Shown: positions 27,315 to 35,950, numbered from the stretch's first letter. The stretch is DNA of 64,000 nucleotides from Advenella kashmirensis W13003 (GCF_000506985.1 NZ_KI650980.1:930001-994000); one strand, 5' to 3'. The notes: generated by a model from the sequence alone, not told the origin. Program-made: numbers and translations.

Positions 27315-28451
27315 ATGTCTGCCACCGAAATTTCCCCCTCCGCAAGCAGTGAGACCGCTCAACGATTCGAAGCGATTGACGCGCTGCTGGCCGCCAAACT
27401 CAAACCGCTGGTCCAGCAAATTGACCAGGAAGGACTGTATCCCGAAGCAGTGATCCGCGAGCTGGGTCAGCTGGGTGCGTATGACGCAGCCGTGACTCGT
27501 CCTTTCGGTGGGCGCGAGACCGGACTGGCCGAACAGATCGAAATTACCCGCCGTATTGCGGGCTACTGCGCATCCACTGCGTTTATCACCTGGTGCCAAT
27601 CCACATCAGCATGGTATCTGCAGCATGCCCCCAATGCAGCGGCACGGGAGAAATTCCTGCCCGCAGTCGCCAGCGGGCAGTTGCTGTCTGGCACCGGCAT
27701 GTCCAATACTGTCAAGCACCTGGCCGACATTGAGCGCATCCATCTGACGGCAACACGCAACGGCGACAACCTGATTGTCAACGGTAGTCTGCCCTGGGTA
27801 TCCAACCTGGGCCAAGGCCATATCGTCATTGTCGCAGCGCGTGTCGAAGACGAAGGCTATGCCATGTTTGCCGTCGATTGCGACCAGCCGGGGCTGACAC
27901 TCAAGCCTTGCCCTGAATTTTCCGGCTACGAAGGCACACGCACGTTCAATGTGCGCTTTGCCGATGTGCAGGTTCTAGCCGATCATGTGCTGGCCCAGCC
28001 CGCCCAATTCAAAGAATTCATTCGACGCATCAAGCCCGGTTTCATTCTCGGGCAGATCGGCATTGGCCTGGGTGTCATTGATGCGAGCCTGAAGATTATT
28101 CGCGACAGTAACCTGACGCACGAACATGTCAACGTCTTTCTGGATGACCAGTTTGACGAGTTGAAGTCGGAACTGGATGCTTATGCTTCTGCGACAGGCA
28201 ATATGTCTGCATTGGCCGATACGGATCAGTCCGAACTGCTGCCTGTGCTGCAAGCGCGCGCTGCAGCGTCGGAGCTGAGCCTGAAAGCCACGCAATCGGC
28301 TGCGCTGCATGCCGGCGCAAAGGGTTACCTGATGCGCCACGCTGCCCAGCGCCTGTTGCGCGAAGCCCTGTTTGTAGCCATCGTGACGCCCGCGCTCAAA
28401 CATTTGCGCAAGGAAATCCATGCGCTGCAGAACGAGAAACAGGCGGCATAA
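27315..28451 (+). CDS. Acyl-CoA dehydrogenase-like flavoprotein
   Basis: A 378-residue flavoprotein of the acyl-CoA dehydrogenase fold: helical N-domain (to about 115), beta domain (about 115-220, with GTGMSNTVKH where flavin is usually bound) and helical C-domain. The C-terminal block that holds the catalytic Glu in beta-oxidation enzymes here reads REALFVAIVTPALKHL, with no obvious Glu at that place. That resembles flavin monooxygenase-type relatives (DszC/SfnC group) more than true dehydrogenases. Its stop overlaps the rubredoxin start (TAATG), and an ABC importer follows, so I infer oxidation of an imported compound. Substrate unknown; desulfurisation is one guess. Confidence 0.83.
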   Translation: MSATEISPSASSETAQRFEAIDALLAAKLKPLVQQIDQEGLYPEAVIRELGQLGAYDAAVTRPFGGRETGLAEQIEITRRIAGYCASTAFITWCQSTSAWYLQHAPNAAAREKFLPAVASGQLLSGTGMSNTVKHLADIERIHLTATRNGDNLIVNGSLPWVSNLGQGHIVIVAARVEDEGYAMFAVDCDQPGLTLKPCPEFSGYEGTRTFNVRFADVQVLADHVLAQPAQFKEFIRRIKPGFILGQIGIGLGVIDASLKIIRDSNLTHEHVNVFLDDQFDELKSELDAYASATGNMSALADTDQSELLPVLQARAAASELSLKATQSAALHAGAKGYLMRHAAQRLLREALFVAIVTPALKHLRKEIHALQNEKQAA

Positions 28452-28615
28452 TGAAACAGTGGATGTGCGCGCCCTGTGGTTTTATCTATGACGAGGCGGC
28501 GGGCCTGCCCGGAGAAGGCATTCCCGCCGGCACCCGTTTTGAAGACATTCCGGATAGCTGGGTTTGCCCCGACTGCGGACTGAGCAAAATGGACTTTGTC
28601 CTGATTCCGGACTGA
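28451..28615 (+). CDS. Rubredoxin
   Basis: A 54-residue one-iron electron carrier, MKQWMCAPCGFIYDE at the N-terminus. The two metal knuckles are CAPCG (Cys6, Cys9) and CPDCG near residues 39-42, giving four cysteine ligands. The ATG overlaps the stop of the flavoprotein gene by one base, which implies coupled translation and a working partnership. Rubredoxins feed electrons to monooxygenases and other flavoproteins. The ABC ATPase gene begins 4 bp after the stop. Confidence 0.94.
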   Translation: MKQWMCAPCGFIYDEAAGLPGEGIPAGTRFEDIPDSWVCPDCGLSKMDFVLIPD

Positions 28616-28619
28616 CACC

Positions 28620-29480
28620 ATGAAATCATTTCTGCCGGACGACTCGCCCGTTTACCAGAATAGCGGTACGCTGTCGAGCGTCGCACAACCGCAGGCCAGC
28701 GCAGATGGTCGGCACACGCTGTTGCATGCCGAGCACATTCGTATCAGCTACCAGCGTGATGGTACTGAGCGCACCATTTTGGATGATTTTTCGCTGTCGC
28801 TGCACGAGCAGGAATTTGTGGTCATTATCGGGCCCAGTGGTGTAGGCAAATCTTCCCTGCTGCGTATTTTGTCCGGTCTGCAGGCGCCGCAGGCGGGGCA
28901 GATTCTCCTGAAAAACCAGCCTGTTACTCAGCCCCACCCTGATATCAGTTTCGTCTTTCAGGATCCGAATCTGTTGCCCTGGCTGAATGCGTCACAGAAT
29001 ATTGCATATGGCATGAATTTCAAACGTCATAAAAATCGCAGCCGGCCTGAAATTGATGCGGCCGTCAGCGAAGCCATTGAGACAGTCAAACTGCGTGGCT
29101 TTGGCAGCCACTATCCGGCTGATCTGTCGGGCGGGATGGCGCAGCGTGTTGCCCTGGCCCGCAGTCTGGCACGTCGGCCACGCATCCTGATGCTGGATGA
29201 ACCCTTAAGCGCCCTGGATGAAATTACCCGTACCCAGATGCAACAGTTGCTGCTGGATACGATCGCGCATTATCGCGCTTCAGCCGTGATGGTCACCCAT
29301 GATATTGATGAAGCGCTGACCCTGGCGGATCGCATCATTCTGCTGGATAACAACGCGACCGGTCACAGGCAGTGGCAACTGAATCAGGCCCATCCTCGCG
29401 ACGTGGCCAGTACCGAATTTCTGCAGCTTCGCGCCGACATCATCCATACGCTGCGCAATGCTTTTGGCGCCCTCGCCTGA
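28620..29480 (+). CDS. ABC transporter ATPase, nitrate/sulfonate/taurine type
   Basis: A 286-residue ATP-binding subunit of the SsuB/TauB/NrtD group. Walker A GPSGVGKSS is at residues 71-79, the signature is LSGGMAQRVALARSLARR and Walker B is ILMLDEPLSALD; the switch His lies in VTHDIDEAL. The first 35 or so residues are an extra, low-complexity lead without known role. It starts 4 bp after the rubredoxin stop and precedes the binding protein and permease, so it energises this importer. Confidence 0.93.
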   Translation: MKSFLPDDSPVYQNSGTLSSVAQPQASADGRHTLLHAEHIRISYQRDGTERTILDDFSLSLHEQEFVVIIGPSGVGKSSLLRILSGLQAPQAGQILLKNQPVTQPHPDISFVFQDPNLLPWLNASQNIAYGMNFKRHKNRSRPEIDAAVSEAIETVKLRGFGSHYPADLSGGMAQRVALARSLARRPRILMLDEPLSALDEITRTQMQQLLLDTIAHYRASAVMVTHDIDEALTLADRIILLDNNATGHRQWQLNQAHPRDVASTEFLQLRADIIHTLRNAFGALA

Positions 29481-29532
29481 CTTTTCCTACCGTGTTTTTT
29501 CCATCCCTATTCTTTCAATCGAGTCATTGTTC

Positions 29533-30711
29533 ATGAATATCCGCTCCCGCCGTGAATTTCTTCGTCTGTCATCCATGCTCACGGCTGCGGGCGCCCTGCC
29601 CCTGCTCAATGCCCAGCAGCGCGCGTTTGCCGCCGAGCCTGACGCGCCTGTGCGTATCGGCTATCTGCCGATCACCGACGCCACGCCGCTGCTGGTGGCC
29701 CATGCCAATAAACTGTTCGAAGCAGAAGGTCTGCAGGTGGATAAGCCGCGGCTGTTTCGCAGCTGGGCACAGCTTGCCGAAGCGTTTCTGAGCGGTCAGG
29801 TCAATGTGATTCATTTGCTATCGCCCATGACGGTCTGGACACGCTACGGCAGCCAGGCCAAGGCCAAAGTGGTGGCCTGGAACCATATGTCGGGCTCAGG
29901 GCTGACCGTCGCGCCCAATATCAATGACGTGAAGGACTTGGGTGGCAAAACGGTAGCCATTCCGTTCTGGTATTCCATACATAACGTGGTCCTGCAGCAA
30001 TTGCTGAGCAAAAACAATCTGACACCCGTCTCGCACGACAAACCGGCCGCCAATGAGGTCAAGCTGGTTGTCATGGCGCCCTCCGACATGGTCCCGGCCC
30101 TGGCCAATAAAACCATTGCCGGCTACATTGTGGCGGAACCGTTCAATGCCCTGGCCGAGGATCTGAAAGTCGGTAAAGTACTGCGGTTTACGGGCGATGT
30201 CTGGAAGGACCATGCCTGTTGCGTGGTCCTGATGCATGAGCGCGACCTGACCGAAAGGCAGGATTGGACCCAGAAAACCGTGAACGCCATCGTCAAGGCG
30301 CAGGCCTGGATTCGGGATCACCGTCAGGAAACGGCCGATTTGCTGAGCAAGGACGGCACTAACAAGTACACCCCGCACAGCAAACCCACGCTGTCGCGCG
30401 TGTTGGTGCCCGAGGCGAATTTCGAGACCCAATATGAATCCACCGGTGCCATTCGTCATGCCGACTGGAAAACCGCGCGCATCGATTTTCAACCGTACCC
30501 GTTCGCCTCTTATACCGAAGAGCTGATCCGTCAATTGAAAAATACGCATATTGAAGGCAATAACGCCTTCCTGAAAGACCTGGATCCCGCGTTCGTTGCA
30601 GGCGATCTGGTCGATGACCGCTTTGTCAAAAACGCGCTTGCCGCAGTGGGCGGTTTGAAGACATTCGGGCTGGATGACACGTTTACACGCACCGAACAGG
30701 TCGCCGCCTAG
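29533..30711 (+). CDS. ABC substrate-binding protein, NrtA/SsuA-like, Tat-type signal
   Basis: A 392-residue periplasmic binding protein of the nitrate/sulfonate/aromatic-compound (NMT1/THI5-like) group. The N-terminus carries a twin-arginine motif SRREFLRLSS with a hydrophobic stretch and cleavage near AFA-AEP, so it may be exported folded through Tat. The mature start VRIGYLPITDATPLLVAHA is typical. An earlier in-frame start 75 bp upstream would bury the signal, so ATG 29533 is preferred. Between the ATPase and permease genes in one operon. The ligand is not known and bears on the flavoprotein's substrate. Confidence 0.92.
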   Translation: MNIRSRREFLRLSSMLTAAGALPLLNAQQRAFAAEPDAPVRIGYLPITDATPLLVAHANKLFEAEGLQVDKPRLFRSWAQLAEAFLSGQVNVIHLLSPMTVWTRYGSQAKAKVVAWNHMSGSGLTVAPNINDVKDLGGKTVAIPFWYSIHNVVLQQLLSKNNLTPVSHDKPAANEVKLVVMAPSDMVPALANKTIAGYIVAEPFNALAEDLKVGKVLRFTGDVWKDHACCVVLMHERDLTERQDWTQKTVNAIVKAQAWIRDHRQETADLLSKDGTNKYTPHSKPTLSRVLVPEANFETQYESTGAIRHADWKTARIDFQPYPFASYTEELIRQLKNTHIEGNNAFLKDLDPAFVAGDLVDDRFVKNALAAVGGLKTFGLDDTFTRTEQVAA

Positions 30712-30719
30712 GAACGCTT

Positions 30720-31538
30720 ATGACAACGGCTAGCATCGCCCCCTCGTCCGCTTCGTCGACCAAACCCCGTCGTACCTTTCGATCGCCGTCAGTGCTGGCT
30801 GGTATTGCGGGCCTCGTGGTGCTCGTATTGCTGTGGGGGATTGGTGCACACAGCCTGAGCGGTTCCATGCCGTTGGCAGAGCAGCTATCACCACAAAACA
30901 GTTTTGCGGCACTGGCCCGGTTGCTGGGACAAAGCGAGCTACCCGCACACGCGCTGACCAGCCTGCGGCGTGTTTTTGTCGGACTGGCCCTGGCGCTGGT
31001 GATCGGTATTCCGATCGGACTCGCGGTAGGCAGCTCGCGCTGGTTCGACAACAGCACGCAACCGGCGTTTCAGTTTCTGCGCATGATTTCGCCGCTTTCG
31101 TGGATGCCTATTGCCGTGATGATTTTCGGCATTGGCGATGCGCCCATCTATTTTCTGCTGACCTTTGCCGCTGTCTGGCCCATCATCCTGAATACGGCCG
31201 CAGGCGTCAGGAACCTGAATCCACAATGGCTGCAACTGAGTCGCAGCATGTCGGCAACCCGATTTGAAACGCTCAGGACGATTGTCCTGCCAGGCGTGCT
31301 ATCGCATATCCTGACAGGCTTGCGACTGTCTATCGGCATCTCCTGGATTTTGCTGGTGCCCTGCGAAATGCTGGGTGTCTCCTCGGGCCTGGGCTATTTC
31401 ATTCTTGATACCCGGGACCGGCTGGCCTACTCAGAACTGATGGCAGGCATTCTGTTTATTGGTCTGCTTGGCTTTGTTCTGGATTATCTGGCACAGGCGC
31501 TGTATCGCCATTTTACTTACGGCAAGCAGACCAGTTAA
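30720..31538 (+). CDS. ABC transporter permease, nitrate/sulfonate/taurine type
   Basis: A 272-residue inner-membrane subunit with about six helices and the BPD-transport inner-membrane domain; the EAA-type loop is around SMSATRFETLRTIVLPGVL. It follows the binding protein by 8 bp and completes the importer. An Ala/Ser/Pro-rich lead of about 25 residues precedes helix 1. Its stop codon overlaps that of the convergent trpF gene: both are TAA within TTAA at 31535-31538. Confidence 0.93.
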   Translation: MTTASIAPSSASSTKPRRTFRSPSVLAGIAGLVVLVLLWGIGAHSLSGSMPLAEQLSPQNSFAALARLLGQSELPAHALTSLRRVFVGLALALVIGIPIGLAVGSSRWFDNSTQPAFQFLRMISPLSWMPIAVMIFGIGDAPIYFLLTFAAVWPIILNTAAGVRNLNPQWLQLSRSMSATRFETLRTIVLPGVLSHILTGLRLSIGISWILLVPCEMLGVSSGLGYFILDTRDRLAYSELMAGILFIGLLGFVLDYLAQALYRHFTYGKQTS

Positions 31539-32203
31539 AGCTCAACGGGTCTGTGCTGCCGGTCAGCATCGGTCAGCGCCAGCATGAACGAGCGCATTTT
31601 GCCTGCGCTTTTTTCACCCGGAGCGATTTCAATTCCGCTACTCAAATCAACTGCATACGGGTGATACTCGCTCACCAGCGAGGCGATATTGCTCGCGTTC
31701 AGCCCGCCTGCGATCATAATTCTGTGCGAATCCAGTCTGCTGCGAGCCTGAGCCAGCAATGTCATGTCAAATGAAATCCCCGCGCCGCCATAGGCAGGCG
31801 AATAGGCATCAAACAGGAAGGCCCTCGCGTTCGGGTACGCTTCTATTGCAGTTGCAATTTCCTGAGCGGTCGTCAATCCAGGCGCGCCGACCCGCAAGGC
31901 ACGAATATACGGATAGGAAAACTGTTCGCAGAACTCGCCGGATTCATCACCATGGAACTGGATGAAATCCGGTGCAATATCACGCATGATCTGTTCAATG
32001 TTCTGTGCGCTTTCATTCACGGTCAGCGTAACCGCGCTGACAAAAGCCGGGACCTCGCGCCGCAAAACGGCTGCCCGTGCCAGCGGCACATAGCGCTTGC
32101 TCTTTGCATACAACACCAGTCCGATGGCATCGGCACCGGTCTGGACTGCGTCGTGGATATCTTTTTCCGACGACAGCCCACAAAATTTAACGCGGGTTCT
32201 CAT
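31535..32203 (-). CDS. trpF: Phosphoribosylanthranilate isomerase
   Basis: A 222-residue TIM-barrel isomerase that converts phosphoribosylanthranilate to the ribulose form in tryptophan synthesis. KFCGLSS near residue 6 contains the catalytic Cys; Asp in FLFDAYSP and the phosphate loop IAGGLNASN are also present. A ten-codon longer frame exists, but the ATG at 32203 gives the usual start MRTRVKFCG. The usual neighbours trpB and trpA are not here. A strong terminator ends about 13 bases before the start codon, so expression may rely on a promoter upstream of it or on readthrough. Confidence 0.95.
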   Translation of the reverse strand: MRTRVKFCGLSSEKDIHDAVQTGADAIGLVLYAKSKRYVPLARAAVLRREVPAFVSAVTLTVNESAQNIEQIMRDIAPDFIQFHGDESGEFCEQFSYPYIRALRVGAPGLTTAQEIATAIEAYPNARAFLFDAYSPAYGGAGISFDMTLLAQARSRLDSHRIMIAGGLNASNIASLVSEYHPYAVDLSSGIEIAPGEKSAGKMRSFMLALTDADRQHRPVEL

Positions 32204-32215
32204 TACCGTATCCCA

Positions 32216-32253
32216 TAGAAAAAACCCTGGCAAAAGACCACTGCCAGGGTTTT
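32216..32253 (-). terminator. Strong terminator between the TRAP operon and trpF
   Basis: Perfect 12-bp stem AAAACCCTGGCA/TGCCAGGGTTTT (32221-32232 and 32242-32253). Read leftward it ends in TTTTTT, only 13 bases before the trpF start codon. Confidence 0.85.
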
Positions 32254-32303
32254 GAGTGTACCGAAATTCCCAGGTCCGTGTCCTGAAATATCCGATAGCG
32301 ACC

Positions 32304-32338
32304 GATCAGGCGCGCGGGAACGGCACGCCCGCCTGATC
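32304..32338 (-). other. GC-rich hairpin directly after the TRAP large permease
   Basis: Perfect 9-bp stem GATCAGGCG/CGCCTGATC, 9 bp past the dctM-like stop, with extra G/C pairing inside. No T-run. It probably protects the 3' end or slows polymerase ahead of the main terminator. Confidence 0.45.
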
Positions 32339-32346
32339 AGCGTATG

Positions 32347-34062
32347 CTATTTGAAGGCATTGGCCGGGTCGTCATAAGCATCGCCCGAGCCCTGCTCGCT
32401 CTTGTCTCCTTTGTCGCCACTGCTGTCCGAACCATACGGGTCGGTGCCATAGCTTGTGCCCGTATCAAAGGTTACCTGGCTCGGGTCGATGCCCGTACCT
32501 GTTCCCTTGTAGTGCATGACCAGACCCGGGAAAGCCATGACCGCAGCAACCATGCACAGCTGGATCACGATAAACGGAATAGAACCCTTGTAGATCTCGC
32601 CGGTTGTGACCCGTTTGACTTTCTTGCCAGTGACGCGATCAATGTAGTCTTGCTTGGGCGCGACCGAGCGCAAATAGAACAGCGCAAAGCCAAATGGCGG
32701 ATGCATGAAAGAGGTCTGCATATTGACCGCCAGCAGGACACCGAACCAGATCAGGTCGATGCCCATTTTGTCGGCCACCGGGCCCAGCAAAGGCACGATA
32801 ATGAAGGCCAGCTCGAAAAAGTCCAGGAAAAACGCCAGAAAGAATGTCGCAACGCTGACAACGATCAAAAAGCCCACTTCTCCGCCCGGCAGGGACGCGA
32901 ACAGTCCTTCAACCCAGTGCTGTCCGCCAAAACCCGTGAAGGTCAGTGTAAAAATGGTCGACCCTACCAGAATGAAAACCACAAAACTGGTGAGCTTGGT
33001 TGTTGTGTCCATCGCCTGCTTGAGCAGTGACATTGTCAGGCGGCCACGAATCAGGGCCATGATGATCGCCCCCACCGCACCCATTGCCCCGCCCTCGGTT
33101 GGTGTGGCAACACCGATAAAGATGGTACCCAATACCAGGAAGATCAGGAACAGCGGCGGCACCATCACGAAGACGACCCGTTCGGCAATTTGCGAAAGCA
33201 TTTTCAGGCGCAGCAGACGATTCAGGCCTGCGATGACGAATGCAATGACGCCCCAAAGCAGCAGATTCAGAACGATGGTCTCGTCCGCTGCACTTTTTTC
33301 GGACAGGAACACTTTGCCCAGCAACCACGCGCCTACGCTGGCAACAACGACCAGCACGGCGAGCGACGCCAGGCCATTGCTGCCATTAGGTTCACGATAA
33401 ACGCGCGCCTCGGGCGGCAGAGCCGGTGCATAGGAGGGCTTGATCAGCGAAGCGATCACGACGTACAGAATATAGGCGCCGGCCAGAATGAAACCGGGTA
33501 TCATGGCGCCACGGTACATATCGCCGATAGAGCGTCCCAACTGGTCTGCCAGAATAATCAGGACCAGTGACGGCGGAATGATTTGCGACAACGTACCCGA
33601 AGCCGCGATGACGCCGGTCGCCAGTTTGCGATCATAGCCGTAGCGCAACATGATGGGCAGGGAAATCAGACCCATGGAAATCACCGAAGCCGATACTACA
33701 CCCGTGGTGGCGGCAAGCATGGCGCCCACGAACACGACGGCGATTGCCAGCCCCCCGCGAATGGGGCCGAACAGCTGGCCAATGGTTTCAAGCAGATCCT
33801 CGGCCATCCCCGATCGTTCGAGAATCAGCCCCATCAAGGTGAAAAACGGCACCGCCAGCAGTGAATCATTCTGAACAATACCAAATACCCGGTCAGGCAG
33901 CGCCTGCAAAAACGGGAAGGTGAATTCGCCGAACGCGATGCCCAGCAAGGCATAAAGAATACCGTTGGCCGCCAGCGAAAAAGCCACCGGAAAGCCCAGC
34001 AGCAAAAAGCAGATCAATGTCGCGAACATGATCGGCGGCATATTATTTATTAAAAACTCCAT
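32347..34062 (-). CDS. TRAP transporter large permease (DctM-like, long form)
   Basis: A 571-residue inner-membrane subunit that forms the sodium-coupled path of a TRAP system. About 12 or more helices are visible, with LAATTGVVSASVISMGLISLP in the first half and IGVATPTEGGAMGAVGA in the second. It is some 140 residues longer than the typical DctM: there is an inserted stretch with two extra helices (around residues 205-290) and a Gly/Asp/Ser-rich cytoplasmic tail. This long form goes with TakP-type binding proteins. It follows the small permease by 2 bp. Confidence 0.92.
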   Translation of the reverse strand: MEFLINNMPPIMFATLICFLLLGFPVAFSLAANGILYALLGIAFGEFTFPFLQALPDRVFGIVQNDSLLAVPFFTLMGLILERSGMAEDLLETIGQLFGPIRGGLAIAVVFVGAMLAATTGVVSASVISMGLISLPIMLRYGYDRKLATGVIAASGTLSQIIPPSLVLIILADQLGRSIGDMYRGAMIPGFILAGAYILYVVIASLIKPSYAPALPPEARVYREPNGSNGLASLAVLVVVASVGAWLLGKVFLSEKSAADETIVLNLLLWGVIAFVIAGLNRLLRLKMLSQIAERVVFVMVPPLFLIFLVLGTIFIGVATPTEGGAMGAVGAIIMALIRGRLTMSLLKQAMDTTTKLTSFVVFILVGSTIFTLTFTGFGGQHWVEGLFASLPGGEVGFLIVVSVATFFLAFFLDFFELAFIIVPLLGPVADKMGIDLIWFGVLLAVNMQTSFMHPPFGFALFYLRSVAPKQDYIDRVTGKKVKRVTTGEIYKGSIPFIVIQLCMVAAVMAFPGLVMHYKGTGTGIDPSQVTFDTGTSYGTDPYGSDSSGDKGDKSEQGSGDAYDDPANAFK

Positions 34063-34064
34063 GC

Positions 34065-34679
34065 TCAGTTACCTGTCTGCAGTGATTGTTGTCGTTTCAG
34101 TTCGGCTTCGGCCGCGATTTCTTCGGCGAGCAGTTCTTCGGCTGTCTTGCCGCCCATAGGGGCCAGCGGGTCCGGACCTTTGCCAGTCAGATAGGCAACG
34201 CATTTAATAAGGTGGGATATGCCGGCCAATACCAGTAAGGTGAAACCGATAGGAATCAGCAACTTGACAGGCCAGCGCACCAGCCCTCCCGCATTGGATG
34301 ACTGTTCATTGGTTTCGAACGCCAGCATAAAAAAGGGCCACGACAGGTAAATCAGCAACAGGCAGGCCGGCAGCATGAAAAACAGCACGCCGATGGTTTC
34401 GATAATGATTTGGGTTCGCTTGGACAGTCGCTGCGAAATAATATCCACGCGAACGTGTTCATTTTTCAGGAACGTGTAGCCCGCAGCAAGCAGAAAAATC
34501 GCGCCAAACAAATACCACTGGATTTCCAGCCAGCCGTTTGAACTGTAATGAAATAATTTACGGACCACGGCATTTGCCGCACTGATCAGCACCACCACCA
34601 GTGTCAGCCAGATAACGATCCGGCCGATTGTCAACATGAGCGCGTCAATCGCCCGGGAAAGAGTGAAGAGAAACTTCAT
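34065..34679 (-). CDS. TRAP transporter small permease (DctQ-like)
   Basis: A 204-residue inner-membrane protein with four helices (about 15-35, 45-65, 90-115, 140-160) and the conserved piece NGWLEIQWYLFGAIFLLAAGYT. It partners the large permease, from which it is separated by 2 bp. The C-terminal tail is Glu/Ala-rich and cytoplasmic. A hairpin and 109 bp separate it from the binding-protein gene upstream. Confidence 0.92.
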   Translation of the reverse strand: MKFLFTLSRAIDALMLTIGRIVIWLTLVVVLISAANAVVRKLFHYSSNGWLEIQWYLFGAIFLLAAGYTFLKNEHVRVDIISQRLSKRTQIIIETIGVLFFMLPACLLLIYLSWPFFMLAFETNEQSSNAGGLVRWPVKLLIPIGFTLLVLAGISHLIKCVAYLTGKGPDPLAPMGGKTAEELLAEEIAAEAELKRQQSLQTGN

Positions 34680-34721
34680 TAGCTTTCACACCAAAGTTTA
34701 AGGAAAAGAAATACACGCCCA

Positions 34722-34768
34722 CTTTACCGGCAAAGGTGCTTGCACAGAAGCGCTTTTTGCCGGTAAAG
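34722..34768 (-). other. Long hairpin between TRAP binding-protein and permease genes
   Basis: Perfect 13-bp inverted repeat CTTTACCGGCAAA/TTTGCCGGTAAAG (34722-34734 and 34756-34768), with more partial pairing inside. It sits 20 bp past the dctP-like stop within the operon. Likely to stabilise the binding-protein mRNA or attenuate the permease genes, which fits the need for excess binding protein. Confidence 0.7.
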
Positions 34769-34788
34769 CAGCGATTTTACATGGTGTT

Positions 34789-35889
34789 TTATTTTTTATT
34801 TCTCAGCGCGTCCAGCATGAACGCATCGTAGCTGAACTCGGCCACGCCGAACCATGGATAAACGTCATTGCGGAACGCCATATAGTCGTCATGGATTTTC
34901 TTGAACAGCGGGTCTTTTGCCGACAACTCTTCATAAACTTTGGTAGCTTCGGCAAACGAGGCATCCAGTACTGACTTTGGAAACCGCTTGAGCACACCAC
35001 CGCCGGCAATCAGCCTGCGCAGGGCGCCTGGATTTTTTGCATCGTACGTACCGATCATTTCTTCGGTCGCCAGCGCGCTTGCCTGCATAATGGCGGACTG
35101 GTAACGTTTTGGCAGTTTTTCGTACTCACCGTCGTTCACGTACAGCGATACCTGGAATCCGCCTTCCCACCAGCCCGGATAATAATAGTATTTGGCTACT
35201 TTATTGAAGCCCAGCTTTTCATCATCATAGGGGCCAATCCATTCGGCCGCGTCGATCGTACCTTTTTCGAGCGACGGGTAAATGTCGCCGCCGGCCACTT
35301 GTTGAGGAATGACGCCAAGACGCGAGAGAACCGCGCCGGCAAAGGCGCTGCAACGCATTTTCAGACCTTTCAGGTCTTCAACGCCATTGATTTCCTTGCG
35401 GAACCACCCGCCCATTTGCGTGCCGGTATGTCCGCAGGGAAAGTTCACGATGTTGAACTTTTTGTACACCTCGCGCGTGAGCGCCAGGCCATTGCCTGAG
35501 CGCATCCAGGCGTTATATTGGCGGGTATTCAGACCGAAAGGGACGGCCGCATCAAAACTCAGGGCCGGGTCTTTGCCATAGTAGTAATAGGCTGCACTGT
35601 GGCCGCACTGTACTGTATTGTTCTGGACTGCATCAAGCACCTGAAGCGCCGGTACGACTTCGCCGGCGTGGTGGACACTGACCTTGAATTTGCCGTCGGT
35701 CGCTTCCGCCATGTGCTTGGCAAAATTGACACTGCCGTTATAGATTGCATCAGCACTGGTGGGGAAGCTGGAAGCCAGACGCCAGCTTATGCTGGGCGCA
35801 TCCTGCGCAAAAACGGGTGATGCCAGAACAGCACCACCCGTTGCAGCCACACCTGCAGTGGCCTGCTTAAGGAAGGAACGACGTTTCAT
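34789..35889 (-). CDS. TRAP substrate-binding protein, TakP (2-oxo acid) type
   Basis: A 366-residue periplasmic receptor. The signal peptide has a Tat motif (KRRSFLKQ) and cleavage near VFA-QDA. The mature protein matches the TakP/lactate-binding group: Arg in MRCSAFAG and the pair Glu216-Trp217 in EWIGPYDD, residues that hold substrate and cation in TakP. Likely ligands are 2-oxo or 2-hydroxy monocarboxylates such as pyruvate or lactate. A longer frame starts 63 bp upstream, but ATG 35889 begins the signal and has GGAG ahead. It is the first gene of the TRAP operon. Confidence 0.93.
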   Translation of the reverse strand: MKRRSFLKQATAGVAATGGAVLASPVFAQDAPSISWRLASSFPTSADAIYNGSVNFAKHMAEATDGKFKVSVHHAGEVVPALQVLDAVQNNTVQCGHSAAYYYYGKDPALSFDAAVPFGLNTRQYNAWMRSGNGLALTREVYKKFNIVNFPCGHTGTQMGGWFRKEINGVEDLKGLKMRCSAFAGAVLSRLGVIPQQVAGGDIYPSLEKGTIDAAEWIGPYDDEKLGFNKVAKYYYYPGWWEGGFQVSLYVNDGEYEKLPKRYQSAIMQASALATEEMIGTYDAKNPGALRRLIAGGGVLKRFPKSVLDASFAEATKVYEELSAKDPLFKKIHDDYMAFRNDVYPWFGVAEFSYDAFMLDALRNKK

Positions 35890-35950
35890 CGTTGGTGTCT
35901 CCAATGGGTATTGTGAGTAGGGAAAGAATCGAAACTTTTGGTTACCGTCC

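Noticed and set aside
27315-28451. Ordinary beta-oxidation acyl-CoA dehydrogenase
   Set aside because: The C-terminal catalytic Glu region is not recognisable, and the rubredoxin/ABC context does not fit fatty-acid breakdown.
32347-34062. TRAP large permease as a fusion or frameshift because of its length
   Set aside because: The frame is continuous and the extra helices and tail fit the long form that accompanies TakP-type receptors.
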